From assembly GCA_016934595.1 (NCBI GenBank), contig JAFGSM010000265.1, forward strand, positions 1 to 54,432: DNA of 54,432 nucleotides, in the 5' to 3' direction. Positions 7,317 through 14,503 of this stretch are shown here, one piece after another. Source of the DNA: a bacterium. Its GTDB lineage: Bacteria; SZUA-182; DTGQ01; JAFGSM01. The translations under genes and the position numbers were made by a program. Each line of letters begins with the position of its first letter. Position 1 is the stretch's first letter. The notes beneath the pieces were generated by a model, which did no database searches, had not been told where the DNA came from, and worked only from the letters and a program-made list of their open reading frames with translations.

Positions 7317-9689
7317 ATGAGTTTTTTCAGGGAAAAGATTAATCTTGCCTTATGTGCATGCATCATATTGGTTTTTTTTATCTTTATCTCTGCCATTTTG
7401 AAGACTTTATGCACACCAAGGATCATGGAGGATTTCGAAGAGCATAATATTCCAGGGATAATAACCATCTCAGAGATACAGGCGGAAATAGCCAAAATAA
7501 AGATATGGGTCCTGTTTTACCTTCTGCACGGGAATATTGAAGTGGGGGGAGGGGATTTAAAGGGCATCATCAATGCCGAATATGAGTATCTTAAATTAAA
7601 CGTAGTTGAGCATTTAGGCAATGAGACGCACGCCGTAATCGAAGATCAACTGGTCGGAGACAGATTGTTGAACCTGACGAACAAATTCATGCTTATCGCC
7701 AATGAGGTTATGAATCTGAAGGATAGAGGGATCGGCATAGATAAATTGAAGCAGAAGATACGAAACGACCTTCTTCCCCTTTTTTATGAATTGAATGAAT
7801 TGACAACAGAGCACAAATTTTTGCACGTCGAAGAGATAGCGTCGACGGTATCCAGTATACACAGGAAAAACAAACCTTATTTTGTATTTATAATTCTGTT
7901 GAGCCTTTTGTCTATAGCAGGGCTTGTACTGACAGGCTTTTATATAAAGGATTTTCAGAAAAAAATCCTCCTTGCCAAGGAGCAGGAGAATATCATGGCA
8001 AAGACAAAAGAGGAGGCAGAGACGGCAAGCTCCACAAAAAGTCATTATCTCAAGAAGATATCTTTTGAGGCGCGCACGGCATTGAATGCCGTTCTTGGGG
8101 TCTCGGATATGATCCTCACCAGTCATCCAAGCTGGCAGCATCGCGAATATGTGGAGATGATAAAGGGGTCATCAAACTCCCTTTTGACTTTTGTCAACAA
8201 TATCCTTAACTTCACTGAGATAGAGGTCAAGCGCATAAATATTGAAAATAACCCCTTCGATCTCAGAAAGATTCTCGAGTTATCAGCCAGCACATTGGCC
8301 TACAGGGCATACGAGAAGGGTCTTAAATTTGCCTTATGGGTAAAACAGGATGTCCCTGTATCCCTTGTTGGTGATCCTGAAAAGCTGGGCATGGTAATCT
8401 TCAATCTTGGGATCAATGCCATCAATTTTACTGAGACGGGCGAGATAGTGATTATATGCAGGACCGAAAGCCGCACCAACGAGAACGCCCAGTTGCATTT
8501 TACTGTGTCCGACACGGGCGCAGGCATCCAGCAGGAGAAACTGGACAGGATATTTTACAACCTGAATGAGCACAAGGGCACGCTAGCATACAAATACAGG
8601 GCAGAGGGACTGGGCCTTTATATCTCCAAGCAGCTTGTGGAGGCTATGGGAGGAAGAATATGGGCGGAGAGCGAGCTGAATAAGGGTTCGAATTTCCATT
8701 TTACAGCAAGGTTCATGATCGGCTCCAAGGATAATTCGGAAAGACCAGAGGCAAAACTCAAGGGATTTAGAGGCGCCAAAATACTCGTGGCCGAAAGCAA
8801 TGAGATAAACCGCAAGATTTTGATAGAGATGCTTTCTGCCTGGGGTTTCAATTGCGAAGGTGTGAACAAGGGAAAGGCCGTGATTCAGGAGATTGAAAAG
8901 GGAAGCGCGGAGGGCATGCCCTATCAGGCGCTTCTTCTGGATTCCCAGCTTCCGGACACCCCTACCTTAAAGGGGTTAAAGGAATTAAAGGAAGATGAAA
9001 AAATAAGAAGGTTTCAGATCATCCTTCTGAATTCCATCGGCTCAAGAGAGGATATGGACCGTTTCAGGGAACTGGGAGTCGCGAAGTACTTATTGAAACC
9101 TGTAAAGCAGGCAGAACTCATAGATGAGCTTTATGACGCCCTCAATAAAAAGGCCGTTTCAATTTCAACGGAAAAAGCGGAAGATCCTGAAAAACAGGAT
9201 AAAATTCCTCAGCAAGCCGGCGCATCACAAGATATTGAGGCAAAAGAGGATCAGAAGGCACAAGGATACATGATCCTTCTATGCGAAGACAATTTGGTCA
9301 ACCAGAAGATGGCTACCATGCTGCTTGATAAGTATGGGCACAAGGTCACTGTGGCAAAGAATGGAGAGGAGGGCGTTAAGCTTTTTGAGGAAATGCCCTT
9401 TGACCTTGTATTGATGGATGTTGATATGCCGGTTATGAACGGGCTGGAGGCCACTATGAAGATTCGAGAAAAGGAAAAATCCACAGGGACACATTTGCCC
9501 ATTATCGCAATGACCGCGCACGCAATGAAGGAGGACAGGCAGAAATGTCTCGAGGCAGGCATGGATGACCATATATCAAAACCCATCAAGATGTCGGATC
9601 TCCAGGACAGCATGAACAGGGTTATGCCGTCTCTGCGGAAGAAGGCGGAATATCCCGTGGCGGTTGTGGGGGATAAGAGTCCAGACTAA
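7317..9689 (+). CDS. Hybrid histidine kinase-like protein lacking the phospho-acceptor histidine
   Basis: 790 residues: transmembrane helix 10-30, extracytoplasmic domain 31-187, transmembrane helix 188-210, coiled linker, degenerate HisKA (244-310), HATPase (350-465), two receivers (487-610 and 652-770). In the H-box the sequence is ISFEARTALN, so the conserved His is Phe250 (codon TTT at 8064-8066). The ATPase domain keeps an N-box-like NLGINAINFTE, DTGAGI and GLGLYIS. Receiver 1 has Asp542 but an AE pair in place of the acidic pair; receiver 2 is intact (CEDN, Asp701, SKPIK). It probably acts as a pseudokinase or as an acceptor and docking protein. It has the same architecture as the intact kinase at 14504-16900. 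The next gene follows after 31 bases. Confidence 0.85.
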   Translation: MSFFREKINLALCACIILVFFIFISAILKTLCTPRIMEDFEEHNIPGIITISEIQAEIAKIKIWVLFYLLHGNIEVGGGDLKGIINAEYEYLKLNVVEHLGNETHAVIEDQLVGDRLLNLTNKFMLIANEVMNLKDRGIGIDKLKQKIRNDLLPLFYELNELTTEHKFLHVEEIASTVSSIHRKNKPYFVFIILLSLLSIAGLVLTGFYIKDFQKKILLAKEQENIMAKTKEEAETASSTKSHYLKKISFEARTALNAVLGVSDMILTSHPSWQHREYVEMIKGSSNSLLTFVNNILNFTEIEVKRINIENNPFDLRKILELSASTLAYRAYEKGLKFALWVKQDVPVSLVGDPEKLGMVIFNLGINAINFTETGEIVIICRTESRTNENAQLHFTVSDTGAGIQQEKLDRIFYNLNEHKGTLAYKYRAEGLGLYISKQLVEAMGGRIWAESELNKGSNFHFTARFMIGSKDNSERPEAKLKGFRGAKILVAESNEINRKILIEMLSAWGFNCEGVNKGKAVIQEIEKGSAEGMPYQALLLDSQLPDTPTLKGLKELKEDEKIRRFQIILLNSIGSREDMDRFRELGVAKYLLKPVKQAELIDELYDALNKKAVSISTEKAEDPEKQDKIPQQAGASQDIEAKEDQKAQGYMILLCEDNLVNQKMATMLLDKYGHKVTVAKNGEEGVKLFEEMPFDLVLMDVDMPVMNGLEATMKIREKEKSTGTHLPIIAMTAHAMKEDRQKCLEAGMDDHISKPIKMSDLQDSMNRVMPSLRKKAEYPVAVVGDKSPD

Positions 9690-9720
9690 ATACAACCCTT
9701 GCATTAAGGAGCGGTGTATA

Positions 9721-10803
9721 ATGAGCCAAAGAAAATCTGAAAGGGATAAAGAAGGATATGCCATTTTTGATAAGCGTCATGAGGTTGCAATATCTGGGAG
9801 TAGGCGCTTCGGTTTCACAAAACTGTCCATAGCCGTTTTATTTGTTTTTCTTTGTATATTAATTGGTCTATTAATGGCAAAAAAGGGGGGTTCCCTTCAA
9901 AAAGGAAAAGAGATAACAGGAAACACCCTTGCCGCCTTTATAAAAAGTAGCAGAGAAGGGCAGGGAGTTGCGATCGCCGAATCGTCCGCATCATTTGACA
10001 GCATTGTGATACATTCCATTGATTACAAGATGGCCTATATACCTCCTGGCTCATTTATTATGGGAAGCCCTGGCAGGCCGGCCAGGGTAAATATAGACCA
10101 GACACAGCACAGGGTGGTGATATCCAAGGGATTTTATATGGGCATTACAGAGGTTACCCAAAGTCAATGGGAGTCAGTAATGGGAGAGAATCCTTCCTAT
10201 TTTAAAAAGTGCGGAGGGGAGTGCCCTGTTGAGAATGTTTCATGGGATGATTGCCAGGAGTTTATTAAGAGGCTGAACCTTATGGAAGGTGGCGGCTTAT
10301 TTCGTCTGCCAACCGAAGCCGAATGGGAGTATGCGTGCAGGGCAGGCAGTCAGACAGCCATCTATACAGGGCCTATGGATATCAAAGATAACCGTATAGC
10401 AGCGGAGCTTGATCCTATTGCATGGTATGCAGGAAACAGCTGTGCAGATTACCATGGGGTATGGGATTGTTTGAATTGGCCTGAGAACATCCATAAATGT
10501 CGGGGCTGCGGCGTACATCCTGTGGCCCGGAAAGAGCCCAATATCTGGGGGCTTTATGATATGCTGGGCAATGTATGGGAGTGGTGCCAGGACTGGTATG
10601 GAGGATATCCGGCAGATCAGGTCATAGATCCAAGAGGGCCTTCAAACGGCAGACACCGTATATTTCGGGGCGGAGGCTGGATGAGCGGCGCACAATCCTG
10701 CTGTTGCGGATATCGTAACTACCATCATCCTGATTATCATTACAGCACATTAGGCCTTCGTCTTGCAGGAGACCTGCATAATTATAGATTTTCAGATAAA
10801 TAA
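9721..10803 (+). CDS. Membrane-anchored formylglycine-generating-enzyme (SUMF1) fold protein
   Basis: 360 residues from the ATG at 9721, chosen because AAGGAG lies nine bases upstream; the frame itself is open from 9664. A basic N-terminus and a transmembrane helix (about 36-58) anchor it, with the FGE-sulfatase domain (about 100-350) outside. Family motifs: PPGSFIMGS, VTQSQWESVMG, CPVENVSWDD, RLPTEAEWEYACRAG, GNVWEWCQDWY, RGGGWMSG. In true formylglycine-generating enzymes two Cys near the C-terminus are catalytic; here the first aligns with Ser (GWMS) and only the second is kept within SCCCGYR. It is therefore more likely a binding or structural FGE-fold protein. No sulfatase is encoded nearby. 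Probably co-transcribed with the pseudokinase. Confidence 0.85.
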   Translation: MSQRKSERDKEGYAIFDKRHEVAISGSRRFGFTKLSIAVLFVFLCILIGLLMAKKGGSLQKGKEITGNTLAAFIKSSREGQGVAIAESSASFDSIVIHSIDYKMAYIPPGSFIMGSPGRPARVNIDQTQHRVVISKGFYMGITEVTQSQWESVMGENPSYFKKCGGECPVENVSWDDCQEFIKRLNLMEGGGLFRLPTEAEWEYACRAGSQTAIYTGPMDIKDNRIAAELDPIAWYAGNSCADYHGVWDCLNWPENIHKCRGCGVHPVARKEPNIWGLYDMLGNVWEWCQDWYGGYPADQVIDPRGPSNGRHRIFRGGGWMSGAQSCCCGYRNYHHPDYHYSTLGLRLAGDLHNYRFSDK

Positions 10804-10887
10804 TTACAAAAAATTTTCTTGCATTAATCAGAAATTACAAAAGGTTAGAGAGCAAAGATTGTGTAATTTAATTTCTGAAAATCTATA
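10783..10887. repeat. Long imperfect inverted repeat spanning the end of the FGE-like gene
   Basis: The 26-base arms 10783-10808 and 10862-10887 match at 22 of 26 positions when one is reversed and complemented; the outer 14 bases (TATAGATTTTCAGA and its complement) are perfect. The stop codon at 10801 lies in the left arm. A shorter inner repeat (CAGAAATTA 10829-10837 / TAATTTCTG 10869-10877) can form an alternative pairing. It may act as a terminator or be a small non-autonomous element. Confidence 0.55.
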
Positions 10888-10981
10888 CAATGAGCGCTTT
10901 ATTTTTTATCTGTGCAAAAACATCTTTAAAAATATTCCATATTGACTTTGCCCCATCCATCACACAAATCAACGGCAATAG

Positions 10982-11143
10982 CAATCGGTTCAATGGATTC
11001 TTCAAAGAGCCATCTTTATCTTCGATAATGATTTATTAAGAGAGGCTGCCTGTCGTCAGTGGAAGGGGAACCCTTTTGCAGGCTTGATTTATGCCCATCC
11101 CTTAAAAGTTTCTATTGGAATCTGTATTCGATTCTGCAAGTAA
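10982..11143 (+). pseudogene. Remnant resembling a DUF5615/PIN-like toxin C-terminus
   Basis: Between a TAG at 10979 and a TAA at 11141 the frame reads FIFDNDLLREAACRQWKGNP followed by FAGLIYAHPLKVSIGICIR. The pattern DxDLLREA..R..G.PFAGLIYAHPLxVSIG resembles the C-terminal part of PIN-like toxin families (DUF5615 type) that sit with small antitoxins. There is no start codon, no N-terminal half and no partner gene, so it looks like a decayed fragment. The family link is from memory of the motif and is moderate at best. Confidence 0.4.
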
Positions 11144-11584
11144 CCCCCATAACCTTATAGTCACAACGAAGCATGAAAATGAATAAAAGCAAAGTATTGT
11201 TCGATCATTTTCATAGAAATTGCAAAGGCAGGAGAATTTGAAGATTTATCCAATCAAGTCATATTTTTACCACTGTAGAGGAAAAAAGAGGTAAAATATT
11301 TTAAAAACATTTCAGCATTACAAGGTCAGGTAGAATCTCAGCCAAGTAATGAATGAAGTGGCATTAAAGGATGATGAATATATTGTTTAAAGGGCGGTTA
11401 AAAACCTTTTTTGGCGATCATACCGGTTGATTTTTATAAGAGCATAAAATAGGTTATAAATCTTCGATTCACAAAGGGGAATGAAAATACCCAGAAGGGA
11501 TTTTCAGACGAAAATTCCTATGCGATCAATATAAATCAGGCATGCATCTATTCAGAACTCTGCAGAGACTCCCATGGGAATATC
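11144..11584. other. Gene-free stretch
   Basis: About 440 AT-rich bases between the toxin-like remnant and the convergent end of the three-gene cassette. Stops are frequent in all frames. A weak GGTT..AACC stem followed by six T (about 11396-11412) is the only terminator-like signal and is too short to rely on. I see nothing else here. Confidence 0.5.
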
Positions 11585-12217
11585 TTATTTGCCGACCAAT
11601 TCAACAAATTTTTCTTTTAGTTTGTCACAATGTTCAAAAAATGATGAACCATCAAACTCTATTTTTTTCTCATCAAGAGTAATGGCTTTATAATATCCAT
11701 ACCCCATAGAATCTACTACAATAAGGCGACTTACTTTACTTTTTAATTTTTGTTCTAAAAAAATCCAAGTTTTTAAAAATTCAAAAATATATTTAGCATT
11801 TTTCTTATTATCCATATATACCCCACCAAAAGGCAATCTAAAAAAAATTTTACTCCACGAATCAACCCTTTGGTAATAAAAAGCATAACTATTACACCCA
11901 TGTCCCCAGAAACCAATCAGAAAGTAACCTTCCGGACAAGATTTTAAAAAGCTTTCAATGCCAACTTGCACAAGAAAAATATCTTTTTGTGACCCCGTTT
12001 GAATAGATTTGGCAACCTTGGACCCGAAAAGCAAATCAAAGGTAATCGTAGGTTCAACAGCCCATTTTTTTCCATTGTTATCAGTTTCTGTATGTGGCAC
12101 AAAAGACTTGTTATCCTTAGAATTTTTATTGAGCGAAACCAATTTCTCCTTGGGCAACATAATGTTAGGTAAAGGCTTTCCGATATTTTTCTTAAAATAT
12201 TTAAGAAGTTTTTCCAT
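11585..12217 (-). CDS. Unknown protein, third gene of the nuclease/metallo-beta-lactamase cassette
   Basis: 210 residues; I do not recognise the family. It has no signal peptide or transmembrane segment. Visible features are a Lys/Asn-rich N-terminal third, a central hydrophobic and aromatic core with YFLIGFWGHGCNSYAFYYQR at about 97-116, PFGGVYMDN, and a C-terminal stretch SRLIVVDSMGYGYYKAITLD. The size and globular, cytosolic look resemble immunity or accessory proteins, but nothing shows that. It starts 14 bases after the stop of the metallo-beta-lactamase gene on the same strand and shares its low G+C, so the two are almost certainly one transcript. Confidence 0.7.
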   Translation of the reverse strand: MEKLLKYFKKNIGKPLPNIMLPKEKLVSLNKNSKDNKSFVPHTETDNNGKKWAVEPTITFDLLFGSKVAKSIQTGSQKDIFLVQVGIESFLKSCPEGYFLIGFWGHGCNSYAFYYQRVDSWSKIFFRLPFGGVYMDNKKNAKYIFEFLKTWIFLEQKLKSKVSRLIVVDSMGYGYYKAITLDEKKIEFDGSSFFEHCDKLKEKFVELVGK

Positions 12218-12231
12218 AAATTATTCTCCTT

Positions 12232-13494
12232 TTAAAAATAAAATTCTTCTTTATCCTTTAACATACACACACTGAATCCTGTAAACTGGTTTTCATATTG
12301 CTCTGGATAGTTTGTATGAATAGGAATAACCGTTTTAGGATTAAGCTTATCAACCATTTTTTTGAGTGTATCAATATCAGCATGGCCGCTAGTATGAATA
12401 TTATGCACGCGCATATTTTTATCTTTAACAAAATCAATAAGTTCCATTGTATGAGTATTATTAAGGTATCCCTGCCAAATCGAATAGATAAAATCGCCTC
12501 GGTCTAATCCTTTGATTAAACGCAGGTCAAATATTACGGACGGCCTTACTAACATAATTATTTTATGTTTTTTCTTAGATATTTCATTTCGGTTAATTTT
12601 GTAATACCTGTAACGATAAATTAATTTTTTTCTGTTCTTTTCAGCTATGCGGTTGGCTAACAAGTGCGGAAAATAAACTCTTACTTCAGGGAAAATACTT
12701 TTGTTTGTATATGGAACGCGGGCATGATCCTTAATTTCGGAAAGGATATTTGCAGTATAAAAATCAATGACAAACAATCGGCTTGATCTTCGAGCCACTC
12801 TGAACAATGTAACCAGGCGGTCAATATTTTGTGATGATAGATAGGCCAATATTATGTTTTTATTTGATGACATGGCAATGTCCAAAATTTCCTTCTCTAT
12901 ATCGGATTCCTTTTTCACATTTTCAGAGGATCTTCCGAACATCGTTCCTTCTATAAGCAGGGTGTCTATATCAGTCGGGCCGTTTCTTATAAATTTGTGG
13001 AATAGTTTTGCTTTTCTGCCGTGAGCCCGGAAATCTCCGGAATAAAACAATTTTTTGCCACCGGCTTCAATCAGAAAAGCATAAGCGTCAAAGGCCGAAT
13101 GGTCTACTAGAAATGGCGTGATGGTGAACGACTTAATCTTGAAAGCCTTTCTGTCTTCTATAGGTTTAAATTGGCCGATATGCCCTTTTTGTGATGTAAA
13201 AAGCACGGTCAAATCTATCAGTTTTTTGGCTGCAGCGCCCACATAATAAGGCATATCATCCCTGAGATGCTCAAAATAGCCATAATGGTCTATATGTGGA
13301 TGGGAAATCAGCATACCATCTATGCCGAGCGGGGCGATTTCATCCTTGTATATACCTTTAATGTCAGGCGGTTTTTTTGTGTCTGGGTCAATTAACGGAC
13401 TGCCTATGTCAACCAGTATACGATCATTACCGTTTACGATTTCCAAGCAACTTCCGCCAATTTCATGAGAACCCCGGTGAATGACTATATTCAT
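12232..13494 (-). CDS. RNase J-like metallo-beta-lactamase-fold hydrolase
   Basis: 420 residues. The metal-binding motif SHPHIDH (His65, His67, Asp69, His70), a further His132, SGDFRAHG with Asp154, and the late HTSGHAD and IPIHTNYPEQY motifs give the arrangement of RNase J and other RNA-processing beta-CASP enzymes. A middle insertion (about 190-345) would be the beta-CASP-like cap, with Ile/Lys-rich, basic stretches suited to nucleic acid. The predicted activity is metal-dependent hydrolysis of RNA or DNA. Its start overlaps the nuclease stop by four bases (ATGA). Housekeeping RNase J is longer and usually sits elsewhere; the low G+C and the partners suggest an accessory, transferred version. 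Confidence 0.8.
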   Translation of the reverse strand: MNIVIHRGSHEIGGSCLEIVNGNDRILVDIGSPLIDPDTKKPPDIKGIYKDEIAPLGIDGMLISHPHIDHYGYFEHLRDDMPYYVGAAAKKLIDLTVLFTSQKGHIGQFKPIEDRKAFKIKSFTITPFLVDHSAFDAYAFLIEAGGKKLFYSGDFRAHGRKAKLFHKFIRNGPTDIDTLLIEGTMFGRSSENVKKESDIEKEILDIAMSSNKNIILAYLSSQNIDRLVTLFRVARRSSRLFVIDFYTANILSEIKDHARVPYTNKSIFPEVRVYFPHLLANRIAEKNRKKLIYRYRYYKINRNEISKKKHKIIMLVRPSVIFDLRLIKGLDRGDFIYSIWQGYLNNTHTMELIDFVKDKNMRVHNIHTSGHADIDTLKKMVDKLNPKTVIPIHTNYPEQYENQFTGFSVCMLKDKEEFYF

Positions 13495-14483
13495 TTTTTA
13501 AACATATTTCCTATTTTAAGGTTTGATAAATGGCCTATTTGGTAAAACTCGATTGAATTCGGCAAGTTTTCTTTAAATTGGGCTTTGAGTTTTCCATATT
13601 TTTGGTCATTGTCAAAACCAAAAACAATTAAGATTACTTTCCGGTCTATTTCTTTTGGGTAAGGGAGTCTCATCGGAAACATTTTATTCAAAATGTCAAT
13701 GCAAACATGATATTTTTCAAGTAAGCTCAGTCTTATGGTTTCATTATTGACTTGTTCCTCATAACGTTCAATCTGCTCAACTACTTTTGGAGGTCCTTTG
13801 TCAGCCCAAATTTCTTTATTTGAAAAATGCTTCACTTCGCAGAACATAAGCCGTTGTTTGTTCTTATTAAAAAACAGAATGTCTATCCTGTCTTGCTTTT
13901 TTTCATTTTTAAGACATTTAAGAGACACCTCGATATCCAGTATGACAATATTTTCTTTGGATGATGAATAAGAATATTTATTATATATTTTAGAGACCCC
14001 GTTGGCTTCAATACCGGCGTATAATGAACAGTTCTCTTTTATCCTTTCATAGGCCTCGGCAAAGCTGGTTATTCTTTGACAGTCAGAAATTTCCGATTCA
14101 TAAATGTAAGTATTTTCGTGTTTATAAACAGAAGCAAATTTAATATTCGTTTTAAATCCATTTTTATCATATCCGAAAAGCTTGCTTCCTTTATGATAAA
14201 AATCAATGCAGTTTTTTCTTATTGCCATAAAAACATTGCCATTCTTAATGTCTTCCGACATTTTTTTAAATAATGATTCTTCCTGCAATTTAGCCGTCAA
14301 TTCATCTAATTTAATCGCATAGGAATTTTCATTTTTTCTATGCGGGTTTTCGGGCAGGTTTAACAAAGTCCGCCCGAAGGGCGCTAATTTAATCGCATAG
14401 GAACGTTCATTTTTTCCATACGGGTTTCCATGCAGTTTTTTAGTCTGCCCAATGGTCGCTAATTCAAAATCCTTTTTAGACAT
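13491..14483 (-). CDS. PD-(D/E)XK-like nuclease with N-terminal tandem repeat
   Basis: 330 residues. The C-terminal half shows a PD-(D/E)XK core: Glu185 in ILDIEVSL, DRIDILFF with Asp201, FCEVKHF with Glu216 and Lys218, and a following helix VVEQIERYEEQ with Gln237. This matches restriction-type and Mrr-like nucleases. The N-terminus carries two copies of a 25-26-residue repeat, each containing KNE(R/N)SYAIKL. No DNA methyltransferase gene is adjacent. The gene begins 20 bases after the hybrid kinase stop, with only a weak ribosome site, and overlaps the metallo-beta-lactamase gene by four bases. Composition is AT-rich: 17 of 60 bases are G or C at 13501-13560. Confidence 0.7.
   Translation of the reverse strand: MSKKDFELATIGQTKKLHGNPYGKNERSYAIKLAPFGRTLLNLPENPHRKNENSYAIKLDELTAKLQEESLFKKMSEDIKNGNVFMAIRKNCIDFYHKGSKLFGYDKNGFKTNIKFASVYKHENTYIYESEISDCQRITSFAEAYERIKENCSLYAGIEANGVSKIYNKYSYSSSKENIVILDIEVSLKCLKNEKKQDRIDILFFNKNKQRLMFCEVKHFSNKEIWADKGPPKVVEQIERYEEQVNNETIRLSLLEKYHVCIDILNKMFPMRLPYPKEIDRKVILIVFGFDNDQKYGKLKAQFKENLPNSIEFYQIGHLSNLKIGNMFKK
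14306..14460. repeat. Tandem 78/75-base repeat inside the nuclease gene
   Basis: Near-identical blocks beginning CTAATTTAATCGCATAGGAA start at 14306 and 14384 (78 bases apart, 26 codons), and a partial third copy (CTAATTCAAAA) starts at 14459, 75 bases further. The reading frame is kept, giving repeated KNE(R/N)SYAIKL peptides. This looks like recent slippage or duplication. Confidence 0.75.
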
Positions 14484-14503
14484 GGTTTATCTTTTATGAC
14501 TTA

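Noticed and set aside
11396..11412. Intrinsic terminator GGTTAAAAACC plus six T
   Set aside because: The stem is only four base pairs, too weak to call.
13491..14483. Classical type II restriction enzyme
   Set aside because: No methyltransferase gene is adjacent, and the partners are an RNase J-like enzyme and an unknown protein; only the nuclease core is supported.
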